A stretch of DNA of 27,589 nucleotides from Branchiostoma floridae. Lineage: Eukaryota; Chordata; Leptocardii; Amphioxiformes; Branchiostomatidae. Below are positions 18,540-27,589 of this stretch, in pieces; the stretch's first letter is position 1, and every line of letters begins with the position of its first letter. Position numbers and translations under genes: made by a program. The notes beneath the pieces are model-generated. The model did no database searches and was not told where the DNA came from. It saw only the letters and a program-made list of their open reading frames with translations. Location of the stretch: positions 15,772,292-15,799,880 of the forward strand of contig NC_049997.1 in NCBI RefSeq assembly GCF_000003815.2, read 5' to 3'.

Positions 18540-19400
18540 TTGGAATCTCCGTCGTATTCAATGTCTTCTTCAAGAAGTGGATGAAATTTGTTGCCTTTTC
18601 TTGCCCTACACTCGGCAGTAGTTACGTTGTGGTCCTTTTCGAACCGGTCAGCTTTCTGTGGGCCTTACTGGCTGAAATCTGCGTGCACTTGTTTTCAGTG
18701 CAGTGCAATCCAGACTGGAAATTCACAGTACCACTCGAGGCTCTTGTTTCAGATGCGCGCTGACTCCATTGCTATATTTGGGGCTTGTCATCGCGGTTGG
18801 AAGTTCAAATATTTTTGTGTGCCAGGACCGTACCACCGTCCACAGAGGGGGTGTCGTAACATGTCTCACATCCATATGATAAACAAATACACCAATTTGC
18901 CATTAGTTTACCCTTTTGGTAATATCATACACGTAAAGATTGTATATTTTGTGTCTATAAGATGTACATGCTAGCGTGTAGAATACGTATGAAAAAAATA
19001 CCAAAGCGATGAAACACCCCTGGTTGGTCAATTCAAATTTGTAACGGCTAAAACCTTCCGACCAATGGTATGCGGATTAGTTGATCGTCTTGTATTCCTT
19101 TGGCTGGAGATGAAACGTGATCCTCCCGGGGCCAATGACCTCTCCTCTTTAATGCCAAGGATTTTCTCTTCAAAGTCTTGGTGAATACTTTAACAAGAGC
19201 ATTTAAGGGAGGATACCGTAGTAAAGTGAGCGCTATTTTCAAAACATGCGTTTCAAGTTGTGAAATATTTCAAGAACGCTGTAGGCTCACGTTTTGCAAA
19301 CATTCTTGAACGTGACTATTTAATAGGTCAAACCGAGTTACTCTAGAACTATTTTCTCCGATTCTTAGTGTCTAATTACTTTGATATGGTTCCAGTTACT
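18540..19400. other. Likely 5' flank of the kinase gene, no firm promoter
   Basis: The sequence just upstream of exon 1 is more GC-rich than its surroundings up to about 18860. CCAAT words occur near 19020-19065 in both directions. There is no convincing TATA box or initiator, so the transcription start is not placed. Confidence 0.3.
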
Positions 19401-19406
19401 TGTCCC

Positions 19407-19564
19407 TGACGTCAAATAGAGATTATAACGTTTGTTTAACCGTCATATTCTTGCCAAGGGTAGAGTTTACATTTCGCATATCCGTCTCAATTTGCATATT
19501 TGGTCTCGTTGGTTAAATACAAAGTTATTTGAATCTACCGAGGGACGTGGCTCTATATGCAAAT
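19407..19564. promoter_or_regulatory. CRE plus two facing octamer motifs
   Basis: A full CRE palindrome TGACGTCA (19407-19414) is followed by ATTTGCAT (19490-19497) and ATGCAAAT (19557-19564), the POU-factor octamer in opposite orientations 67 bp apart. The motifs are exact, but in AT-rich DNA octamers arise by chance and no function is shown. Confidence 0.3.
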
Positions 19565-20261
19565 GAGAAATCAGGAGTTGCTTTGGCCGAAGTAGAACTA
19601 AGTCACGAGTATCAACTTGCATTTAATATAGCAGACTTGTTTTGCTTTTAGACCACGTTGAGTAGAATATGTAGATGACATCCTCTGTAAATTATGAAAC
19701 TGTTGCGAGCGTGCAAAAAAAGTAAAGTTTGACAAAAAAAGTTGCCTTTATCATTAATATTGATGAGTGGTCAGGAAGGTTGAACAAATAACTGAACACA
19801 CAAAAGTTGAAAAAAATATGGTTGAACGAATCGCGAACAATAAGTTCTTCATTCTTATTATTTCAGAACTTCTTCTTAGACTTTCTTTAGAATTAACTTT
19901 TGCATCTAAAGACGTTGGTATCATTTTTTTTTCTTTCTTTTTTTCTTTCAATGTTTGCTCATTTCGGACCTGCTTTGTATGATATACAGTATGGTTAAAA
20001 ACATCTTATCTCGAAATGGACGTACATTTATGCGCCCGAGAATGTTATCCATATGATCAAATCAACACCGGAATAAAAGTAAATGTTTAAAAATAGAATA
20101 GTACCGAAGAATTCAAAGCAAGTCAATTGAGTCATAGCTACGATTAAGGGTAGCATTTTTTGGGGGAAACCGGAAGCTGCAAAGGACAAACTGTTAATTA
20201 AAGGAAGGTCGCTACAGGGAACGTTCGTCTTCCCTATCCACATACCAACTATCTGGAACAC

Positions 20262-20283
20262 AAACACACAAACAGAAACACAG

Positions 20284-20323
<40 letters not shown>

Positions 20324-20336
20324 AAACAAACAAACA

Positions 20337-20367
<31 letters not shown>

Positions 20368-20432
20368 GCGCACACACACACGTACACACAAACACACACA
20401 CATACAGAGAGAGAGAGAGAGAGAGAGAGAGG
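20262..20432. repeat. Compound microsatellite (CA)n-(CG)n-(CA)n-(GA)n
   Basis: CA repeats with AAAC interruptions, a CGCG block at about 20353-20371, more CA, then an uninterrupted GA run at about 20406-20432. Alternating purine-pyrimidine tracts of this kind can adopt Z-DNA (established). Cys/Val-rich reading frames across it are artefacts. Confidence 0.97.
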
Positions 20433-20529
20433 CGAGCTAAAATCAAGACCTCCAAAGTCACAAGGAACGAAGATTTGTAACTTAGTGGTCGACTAGTTTG
20501 TCTTGATTTATCTCATAGTCATGCTTCGT

Positions 20530-21110
20530 AAGCTGTATATGGAGGCATCGTAAAAATGAGCACGGCAAATGCGTCGGCTATGCCAATATTCAGCATTCAA
20601 ACACTCCCTAGGTCGTACTCTAACTGCGCACACAACTTGTATAAAAGATCCCGAAAACTTATACATGGTAAATGTGTTAGTCAGGTCATCCTTCAGCATT
20701 AAATAACTCCCTAGATTGTACTCTAACTACGCACACAACTAGCGTATAAAGCTATTGTAAAATGTAGATGGAAAATGTGTTAAGTCGCCATTCAGCATTC
20801 AATAACTCTCTCGATTGTACCCTAACTACGCACAAAACTAGTATAGAAAGCTATTGTAAAATGTCATGGCAAATGTATAAGTCAGGTCGTCCTTTAGCAT
20901 TCTGTAACTCCCTCGATTGTACCGTAAGTACATTGCAAATGCTTTGGCAAAGTCGTTATTCAGCATTCAATATCTCCCTCGATTGTACCCTAACTACGCA
21001 CACAACTAGTATATAAAGCTATTGTAAAATACACATGGCAAATGCTTTGGCAAAGTCGTTATTCAGCATTGAAAAACTCGCTCTATTGTACTTGAAGTGC
21101 GCACAAAGAC
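20530..21110. repeat. Tandem array, 103-bp unit
   Basis: TTCAGCATT-like words occur at 20589, 20692, 20791, 20894, 20959 and 21062, spaced 103, 99, 103, 65 and 103 bp. Each full unit reads through AACTCCCTCGATTGTACC, CTAACTACGCACACAACTAG, TATAAAGCTATTGTAAAATG and CATGGCAAATG. The 65-bp spacing marks a unit with an internal deletion. No ORF, and no spacer pattern like CRISPR. Confidence 0.92.
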
Positions 21111-21290
21111 CCCAAAAGGAAATAAACGTAAGGTCAGCTTCTGGGAAATTTCCGATAAACTTTGCCCGTAGAGACAAGATAAGCTATCTGATATTCTAAG
21201 AATGACCGACGCGACATGATTGTAGATACATGCGGGTCAGGGTGCCCCAAGCGGCAAGTTTTATCGGTGCAAAACATATTAGTCAGTCGG

Positions 21291-21529
21291 AAGGGCTGCA
21301 TACTTTCATGGCGCGGTCACATAGGTCGTGAGATCGCCGTACGATAGCTAACTTCGGACATTTTGCCTTTGGAAGATAATTATGTACGTCTCCTGCAAAG
21401 TTCAATTGTCTTGGTTCACAAAATGATATTTTAGATCCAAGTAGGTGGTTAGTTCTGTCACGGCCTACTTGAAAATCTTATGGCATCAAAATCGTACGAC
21501 GATCGCACGACCTATGTGACCCAGCCCTT
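21291..21529. mobile_element. Foldback MITE with AAGGGCTG ends
   Basis: The ends AAGGGCTG (21291-21298) and CAGCCCTT (21522-21529) are followed inward by long arms, GGTCACATAGGTCGTG (from 21315) and CACGACCTATGTGACC (to 21521). The paired arms continue to 21345 and from 21491 with a few mismatches. The left arm has a 16-bp insertion after AAGGGCTG. A related single arm lies at 24592-24632. Confidence 0.8.
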
Positions 21530-22582
21530 ATACCCCTGTCACATTTGGCGAAAATTAATCTGCGGACGATTCTGCGGCACTCGCCCAAGCATCGCTTATA
21601 CCCGTCTCACATTATATACGATCTTCGGACGTACTCCGCGATCGCAGGAAGGTCGGCTGATTTTAAGATCTTAAGATGGTCTTGCGTATTTTTCTCCCAA
21701 AATCTGTTCCCCTCAAATATAAGCGAGCCTCGTGCGATCGACGGTGAATAAATCTATGATAATGAACCTCCCATGACCTCTTGCACGCGGACAAGGGAAT
21801 ACAAAACGTTCCTCAAAAAAGGCAAGAGATCAATAAATGTTGCTTATTTTGTTGTCGGAATCTTTTTAACCAATGAATGGAATGCGCGGGCATAATAGAC
21901 ACAAGAAAGGAAAGTGTGTCACAACGCCAGCCTACATACTGCCACATGGGTCACAATGTTAGAATTACCCTCACATTCCCAGAAATTCAATATTTGTAAA
22001 CAATCGGAAGTCAGGTGAACGTCGCCCGAACGTCGCCCGACTAACGGTCGTTCGCCATCCGATTTGCGTTCGATGATTAAATAACTATGTCTGTGCTCGC
22101 CTATCGGTCTTCAATCGTTGGATTGACGCAAGACTATTGACCGATACCCTTGTGAGGTACGCACGATTTGCACGCACGATCTGCGACTCGGTAACGAGCT
22201 CTGCGATCTCGGAGATCTCCTGCGACTTGTCGCTTAAGTTAAGAACATGTTTCGCTGCACCGCGACCGTCGTAAGACTCCTGAAAATTGCCGGCGATCCC
22301 TGAAAATGGCAAGATGATCGTGAGAACACCGGACGTCTTACTCACGAAAATGTCATTTAGAGCTCGTAAACTAGTCTTCCGATCGAATCGCGCCTAATGT
22401 GAGGCGGGTATAATGACAATAACTTTGTTGCACAACAACTGTACAAGGTACAAAATATGGCTTATATGTGACAGGGACGATTTTCAGGTACAAAATACGC
22501 TCAACCCTCTGTCGATCTTAAATATGGCCGACCTTCCATCGATACGCCCGAAGATCGTGGATAATGTTACAGGGGTATTATA
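21528..22582. mobile_element. Interleaved pair of foldback elements
   Basis: Outer ends TTATACCCCTGTCACATT (21528-21545) and AATGTTACAGGGGTATTA (22563-22580) pair with each other, and TTA lies directly outside the TACCCC ends on both sides. Inner ends TTATACCCGTCTCACATTA (21596-21614) and TAATGTGAGGCGGGTATAA (22395-22413) pair at 18 of 19 bases. The arm after the inner left end (ACGATCTTCGGACGTA...GGAAGGTCGGC) pairs with the arm before the outer right end. Part of the interior (22310-22375) is homologous to the MITE at 6 kb. CpG-rich, without coding capacity. TWA target duplication would fit a PIF/Harbinger-type element (inference). Confidence 0.75.
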
Positions 22583-22584
22583 AA

Positions 22585-22720
22585 AAAGGTGCAGAAAATG
22601 CAGGTACTGGTGCGGTCCAAGACCAGAGGATCAGTTCCAGGTCCGGACCTGAACCTGGATCTTGCTATTTGTGAAGTTTGTAAGCGGGCGATACTCAAAG
22701 CAATGGTCCTTCGCTACAAA
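22585..22720. repeat. Dispersed repeat rich in AGGTCC/GGACCTGAACC, copy 2
   Basis: AGAGGATCAGTTCCAGGTCC, GGACCTGAACCTGGATC, TTTGTGAAG, GGCGATAC and AATGGTCC match 12655-12800 in order and orientation. It directly follows the foldback element. Confidence 0.65.
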
Positions 22721-23160
22721 GAATTTGTTTGGTGGAATATTCGACATCCTTTAGCGTTTTGAAATCCTATACGAGTCATGTAGACAACAATAACTGCCTC
22801 TGTTTTAAACCAAGTGTGACTGTAGAAGCCTAGTGAAAATGACTATCAACTCCCTTCTACTAGTACTTTGCTTTAGATTTGTTCTTTTCTTGGATCTGTA
22901 AGCCCTAGGCCAAACACGCGTGTAGGCCTGCCAGTATAATCTGTTCATGTTCGTATCAGTCCAACATCCGGTCCACTGATTTTTTTCAGGTCCGGTTTTC
23001 CTGAACCTGTCCGTTCCGGCCACGTGGCACCAACCCCTAGTCTACACGAATTTATTTTCATTGTGACCTTCACATTTTGTGTAGTCTGGAAAACATCTAA
23101 ATTTGTTTTGTAGGACAGTGTTCCGTAACTGAATCTGGTCATCAAACTTAGATGGGGTAA

Positions 23161-23216
23161 GCGACCTGGTTAGGGGTCATTAACCCAATAACGACCTGAT
23201 TCCGGGATCATTAACC
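23161..23216. repeat. Two-copy 30-bp tandem repeat
   Basis: GCGACCTGGTTAGGGGTCAT followed by TAACC, then ACGACCTGATTCCGGGATCA followed by TTAACC, 30 bp apart. Confidence 0.7.
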
Positions 23217-23456
23217 TTTATATACATCTTATGCTAGACTAAGTTTAACGGACACGATATGGCCTAGCGTTGTAAAACAATATCCGTATGGTTGTCATCT
23301 ACTAGTATTATATTTGTTTGTCAATAAAATTGCGGTGTCTATATCTGTATATCTTATATGACAAGGATACACGATTATTAATGATCAAAAAAGATGACAA
23401 CATGGAAAGAAGTTAGAAACTGATATTTCCTGTTCATTCAATTCCTCCTCAGAAGT

Positions 23457-23820
23457 GGAATGAGCCGGAATGTCGTCTGAAGGAAAATTCTTGACAACGT
23501 ATATTTCCGGGTATTCGTAGTACATTCTAGACATTCTCTCACAGATACTTTCGTTCATTCTCGGTTCTCCATCGAATGAGATCAGAATGTTTCGAATTAT
23601 GTTGGAATGTCTTAGAATGCGGACGAACTGTAGTAATAATAGTTAGAATACACTTCAAGTGAATGCTGTTCGATATTTCTCCACTTCAAATGCACCTCGA
23701 AAGTTTTGCGCATGGCAAAAACATTCGAGGCGGAAAAAATAGGCACAGATATCTGAAATGCAATGAGAATTTCTAGCAATATACAAATAATTTTATTCAG
23801 ACGACATTTCGGTTCATTCC
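23457..23820. mobile_element. Foldback MITE with 25-bp inverted ends
   Basis: The left arm starts GGAATGAGCCGG and ends GTCGTCTGAA (23457-23481). The right arm starts TTCAGACGAC and ends GGTTCATTCC (23796-23820). They are reverse complements at 23 of 25 positions. The interior repeats GAATGT and ACATTC words. 364 bp, no transposase. Confidence 0.85.
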
Positions 23821-24420
23821 GATTATCGGGTGAAAATGAAAAAAAAAGACCACTTTGTGGTTTTGCTCGGGCCTTCTTCAAAGTCATCCACATGATCACG
23901 TGTTCCTAAATACCAGTAAGACTTTATGATATAACTGCAGTCCTTACCCAACGCTGGCCGTGCCAAGTTTAAGCCAAGCTTCAAATATGGCGGTTTAAAT
24001 TTGACTGCAAACGGCTGACACTGACAAGAAATCAAAATCTTCCACCACGTTCTACTAACCAGTAGTCTGTGCGGTTGTTTGTATTTATGAATAATTAGTG
24101 AAAGCGTCAACAGTCAACAATAACTAGGCGCCCTTTGAGCATTGAACTTCAAATCAAATGAATCAAATGCTTGACCTGCAACGTGTTATCTGGTATGAAT
24201 TATTATCGAGTTTTCAGACGAATACAAGAACGCTTTGTGTTGGATCAACGTTGACTCCGTTTGCGTTTGCGTATTACTCGTACTAAAGATGTTTTTTTTC
24301 CGACGCATCTGTAAATCTCTTTATTGTAAATTCTAGGGCCAATTGCAGATGGCATGAAAAGGGTCTCTAGGCTAAAAGCTAACTATAAATTCTAAGTTAT
24401 TGGGTGTTTTTTTTTTAAAT

Positions 24421-24480
24421 AGTCAAGTCAAGTCAAGTTTATTGCACAATGATTGCATCAGGTACAATGTATGGCAAATA
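24421..24480 (-). repeat. Retroposon 3' end with (TTGAC)n tail
   Basis: On the + strand AGTCAAGTCAAGTCAAG runs into TTTATTGCACAATGATTGCA; read on the - strand this is a short body ending in a TTGAC pentamer tail, as for a SINE or LINE 3' end. The rest of the element is not recognisable. Confidence 0.5.
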
Positions 24481-24591
24481 ACATTTAATATGATAGCTGA
24501 AAACAAAGGATCCTGCCCTTTCTTTTATAATCACACGACAGTGAAAATTTGTATGACACATGTATGGCTTATCCAAGAATCTCCAGTTTTT

Positions 24592-24632
24592 AGTCGCACG
24601 ACGATCGTACGACGTACTGTAACCAGGCACTA
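24592..24632. repeat. Solo arm related to the foldback element at 21.3 kb
   Basis: TCGCACGACGATCGTACGAC then GTACTGTAACCAGGC parallels TCGTACGACGATCGCACGAC then CTATGTGACCCAGCCC at 21492-21527. No matching opposite arm was found nearby. Confidence 0.5.
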
Positions 24633-25007
24633 TACATACCACTCTGTATCTTTGGCAGTGACGTCACATGATTGACATATCGGCGCATCTGTCCCAACGA
24701 TTCCATCAGACAAGATAGCCGTGTTGTCATCCCCGTGGCACGCGATTTGATGACCGAAATAAACTGTTATGTGGGAGGAGAAATATTGAATGAAAAGTCT
24801 TCTAGGGACATCAGAAGGACGAAACCCTTAACCAAGAAAGGAAAACAAAAATCAATTAGAAAAAAAACAGCAAGATTTTATTAGGTGGTTTAATATATTG
24901 TTTGTGCAAAAATTCTACCACATGCGAATATATTTATCTGGACTTCATATTCATGTACGTATTCTGTATCATTGGTATATTTCATTCATTAATATTATAT
25001 ATTTTGA

Positions 25008-25108
25008 CTGACCCTTACCTCTTCGCTAATGACCAAGGGGGAAAATGACATTCGGGCCAGCTTGACCTTACTGTGAATAAACAAGTTTGAATAAACAAAG
25101 AAAAAAAC
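25008..25108. repeat. Dispersed repeat with AATAAACAA tail, copy 2
   Basis: CTGACCCTTACCTCTTCGCT, AATGACC, CGGGCCAG, ACTGTGAATAAACAAG and TTTGAATAAACAAAG match 7481-7574 in order and orientation. Confidence 0.7.
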
Positions 25109-25462
25109 AGACCTTATGGTTTAGACGTATAAAGAAATATTAGTAAATAAACAGTTAAGATGAATTTTCATTCTCGCTTAATAATTGTGTTGTAAGGTCG
25201 ATCAGCAAATATTATGGCAAGTAAATTTGCATGTACATATCTATATCAACACTTCAATCTAAAATCGTATTGACAACAAAGAAACCACGAGGAATTAAAG
25301 ACAAATCTCTGACCTATTATAACTGCATATATATCTCATAAAAGCTAAAAGCATTAAGAAAAGAAGTTGCTGATAGATAATGATACATCAGTAACAAAGA
25401 AATACTCCGATACCAAAATAGCTATTTACATACTTAAAGTGTATATAAGTGTTCCATGCACA

Positions 25463-25850
25463 ACCACATACAAACAGTTACCCCTATAGTAAACAATTAA
25501 AAACCTTTAGAAACTCAGTTCTTTCCAAAAGGAGCTTGTTTTACGTTCGCTACAATCACATACAAGCAGTTATCCCTGTAACAATTACAGGAATACTATT
25601 CATTAGCTACGAACCAACACAACAAAACAAGAATAAATTATAGTACATGTATACAGAATGCGCCCCATTTACCTCTGTGCTTCTCTAGATTTCCCCTTCT
25701 TGTTGCAATCAAATACTCAATCAAATATTTTTCGAAAGAAACGGACGTACTTAATAAAGGACTTGGAACTTAAGTGTCACGACTGTCTTCTTTTGTAGAG
25801 AAACATCTTAGCTAAAAAGATTCTGCTTGTTTACGTTGGCTACACTATGT
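25463..25850. repeat. Short imperfect direct repeats downstream of the transporter
   Basis: CACATACAAACAGTTACCCC (25464) recurs as CACATACAAGCAGTTATCCC (25558). GAGCTTGTTTTACGTTCGCT, ACA (25532) recurs as TGCTTGTTTACGTTGGCTAC, A (25824). The units are too few and uneven to define a family. Confidence 0.45.
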
Positions 25851-25869
25851 GGTAAAGAAAAATAACCCA

Positions 25870-25940
25870 TCAATTGAGCTTCATCGTTGGACCCTGCGGT
25901 ACGACGTTTAGAATCAGCTGCAGTCGATTCGTGACGTAGC
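25870..25940 (-). CDS. SLC7 LAT-type transporter, last coding exon
   Basis: The acceptor is CTTTTTTCAG. The first two bases complete a Gly codon, then YVTNRLQLILNVVPQGPTMK, LN and TGA (25870-25872). The VVPQ word after a short amphipathic stretch matches the cytoplasmic C-terminus of LAT-type SLC7 proteins, which typically ends near VVPQE. The tail is short and lacks a recognisable sorting motif. Confidence 0.85.
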
Positions 25941-25984
25941 CTGAAAAAAGACAGTGTATTCTGTACGAGGGGTGATCAACTAGG

Positions 25985-26159
25985 ACTTATGACCCGCCCG
26001 AACCACCGAATAAAACCAAGTATTGAGTGAAGCGAACGAGACTGTTTTATGAGTGACAAAAGCAAACATATACATACAAACATACATACAAACGCTAAAC
26101 AAAATATAACCTTCTTGGCAAAGGTAACTAGGCGTTATGAACTGGCGGGTCATTTAAGT
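25985..26159. mobile_element. Foldback MITE with TGACCCGCC ends
   Basis: ACTTATGACCCGCC (25985-25998) and GGCGGGTCATTTAAGT (26144-26159) are inverted with a two-base length difference. Inside, ACCGAATAAAAC faces GTTTTATGAGT, and a (CATA)n run lies at about 26064-26090. 175 bp, inside the last transporter intron. Confidence 0.7.
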
Positions 26160-26426
26160 TAGTATCGTATATCCTATCAGAACTGGCACACATAAGAAAT
26201 ACAATTTTTTCTGGATACTATACATGCCAACAAAGTTGTCCGATGTTGACCGTAAGAATTGTACTTACGGTACATGAGAAGAATTCATAGGTTCATTTTA
26301 GAGCCAAGATTTCTACAGATAGTATTTTAGAACATTGCAGATATAGTGTTTGCATGTCAAATCCTTTTTAAATTTACTAAGCAAGTTAGTCATATCTGTA
26401 ATGGAGATCTAACAGGAATGTCTAAC

Positions 26427-26604
26427 CTTCAAACGACAGAAACCAGGTAGGCTTGTTTTCCCAATGAACGAAGACGGCGTATACCGGTAAGGCGCTCGCT
26501 AGGATGGCCAGTCCACTGGCGCACTCTACCGGCGCCGACACGAACGACACCCCCACCATAAACAGGCTCAGGAGGACGAACAGTACAGGGATGGCCAGGT
26601 TGAG
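26427..26604 (-). CDS. SLC7 LAT-type transporter, penultimate coding exon (last two membrane helices)
   Basis: The acceptor is TTTTCTTCAG and the donor GAAG|GTTAGA; 178 bp. It reads LNLAIPVLFVLLSLFMVGVS, FVSAPVECASGLAILASALP, then VYAVFVHWENKPTWFLSFE. This is the TM11-TM12 hairpin of the LeuT-fold amino-acid exchangers, with the family words (N)LAIPVLF, PVEC, GLPVY-like ALPVY and W-x-N-KP-x-W. The PVEC and KPxW words point to the LAT1/LAT2/y+LAT branch rather than cationic CATs. Light chains of this type pair by disulfide with SLC3A2 or SLC3A1 at the plasma membrane and exchange large neutral or related amino acids (family knowledge). Confidence 0.92.
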
Positions 26605-26723
26605 CTGAAGAAAATACAAAAGAAAACCAATATGTAAAACAAATAGTTTGAAGATAGTGGCGGACCCTTACTGAAAACTCGGCATCTATCTATATCTATA
26701 TGATTTATTATATATACACGAAA

Positions 26724-26745
26724 GAGAGAGAGAAAGAGAGAGACA

Positions 26746-26777
<32 letters not shown>

Positions 26778-26895
26778 CACAGAGAGAGAGACACAGACAG
26801 ACAGACAGACACTCAGACAGACAGACAGACAGACAGACAGAGACAAGGAGGCAAACACAGAGACAGACAGACACAGACACAGAGAGAAAGACAGC
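26724..26895. repeat. (GA)n/(ACAG)n microsatellite
   Basis: GA runs merging into ACAG and GACAGACA repeats, within a transporter intron. Leu/Ser/Cys-rich or Arg/Glu-rich reading frames across it are artefacts. Confidence 0.97.
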
Positions 26896-27307
26896 GAAAA
26901 GGAGTTCATTTGCCAACAGCTACTGGTGAATTCGGAGTATCATTTTGTCATTTACTGTCCGACTACAATTTCCCTAGAAATTATCACATAAGATGTCTTA
27001 CAATTGCTGTTTTAGTAAGATATGTATGTATTATTAACGGTAAGCTTTAAAACTTTAGGTCACAAAAGGTACGAAGACAATAATTGCTGTTATTCCTAGA
27101 GATATGACCATTTACGACAATAAAACTGCGGATGAAATACAAACACAAACCAAGCTCATTTAATGCTCGTTACAAAATGCTTTCAGAATGTGCTACAGCG
27201 ATTAGCATCTAAGATGACAATTTGCTATATGGCACATTATACATAGTTGGAAAATGGGATTTTATCGTTGTTAGAACAGAGAAACAACGAAAGTAAACCA
27301 ACTGTAC

Positions 27308-27457
27308 CTTGATAGGCCTGGGTAGGTCCGGTTTCTTGTACCTCCACCACACCATACCGCTTACTGTTACGGCGAGACCGAGCCAGCTGAGGAACCCCAT
27401 CAGGTTCAGAACCTTGTACACGTCATCTGGGATCAGCATCAGGAGACTGAACAATAC
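27308..27457 (-). CDS. SLC7 LAT-type transporter, antepenultimate exon (TM9-TM10 region)
   Basis: The acceptor is ATTTTTCACAG and the donor AAG|GTACAG; 150 bp, phase 0 at both ends. It reads VLFSLLMLIPDDVYKVLNLM, GFLSWLGLAVTVSGMVWWRY, then KKPDLPRPIK. The match to LAT proteins is strong: two hydrophobic helices, then RxxKPxLxRPIK in the following loop, a signature of SLC7 light chains. The three exons give the last 132 residues of a protein usually near 500; the rest lies beyond 27589. Confidence 0.92.
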
Positions 27458-27589
27458 CTGTGAAAAATATCATATCTTTATGAAACTAAACCGGCTCCTG
27501 CAGTTTTAAAATGGTTGCTAGGAGTCCAAGCATACACCACTAACTCGCGATCGTTGCCTCAAGTGCTATCTAGCACTCAAAAATAACGA

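Noticed and set aside
20028-20461. Overlapping Cys/Val- and Leu/Ser-rich reading frames on the - strand.
   Set aside because: They are translations of the CA/CG/GA microsatellite, with no non-repetitive domain.
20530-21110. Regularly spaced repeats resembling an array of the CRISPR kind.
   Set aside because: Whole 103-bp units repeat, with no unique spacers, and the genome is eukaryotic.
26568-27050. Long Leu/Ser/Cys-rich (-) and Arg/Glu/Asp-rich (+) reading frames.
   Set aside because: They come from the GA/ACAG microsatellite in a transporter intron; only the lower edge overlaps a real exon, and in a different frame context.

Overview
The window looks like a stretch of invertebrate deuterostome nuclear DNA. 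The best guess is an amphioxus (Branchiostoma-type) genome, because of short phase-consistent exons in introns of a few hundred bases to 6 kb, AT-rich non-coding DNA, and a dense load of short palindromic transposons, tRNA-headed SINEs and microsatellites. The species is an inference from this style; no sequence here names it. There are no prokaryotic features (no operons, Shine-Dalgarno sites or CRISPR array) and no long open reading frames. All the genes are split, so most naive ORFs are noise.

Three protein-coding genes can be supported. (1) The 3' end of a mitochondrial single-stranded DNA-binding protein gene (ssbp1-like), + strand, with two exons (757-830, 1531-1595); the 5' part lies left of the window. 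(2) A protein kinase gene, - strand, from 18538 down to 7092. Eight coding exons join without a frame break into a 340-residue kinase with all main catalytic motifs and DLG in place of DFG. Its first intron is about 6 kb. (3) The 3' end of an SLC7 light-chain amino-acid transporter (LAT type), - strand, with exons 27308-27457, 26427-26604 and 25870-25940; the 5' part lies right of the window. The three genes are unrelated housekeeping or signalling functions and I see no joint pathway.

The rest is repeat landscape. Region 1-750: a palindromic MITE, then AT-rich ssbp1 intron. Region 830-1530: intron with a GT microsatellite and a small MITE. Region 1.6-7.1 kb: intergenic, with a Tc1/mariner-like MITE (1951-2439), a retroposon tail (2690-2940) and another MITE (5979-6267). 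Region 7.1-12.6 kb: kinase exons 2-8. Region 12.6-18.5 kb: kinase intron 1, filled with a SINE bounded by 10-bp target-site duplications, a 3 x 140-bp tandem repeat, a very degenerate satellite-like array of about 2.3 kb, three more tRNA-type SINE pieces, and a second copy of the MITE at position 34. Region 18.6-25.8 kb: intergenic, with a compound CA/CG/GA microsatellite, a 103-bp tandem array, interleaved foldback transposons (21.3-22.6 kb) and another 364-bp foldback element. Region 25.87-27.59 kb: the transporter gene.

I did not find a convincing new biological system. The observations most worth a second look are the interleaved foldback elements at 21.3-22.6 kb with their relative at 6 kb, the cryptic satellite in the kinase intron, the DLG kinase itself, and the apparently shortened loop in the mtSSB.
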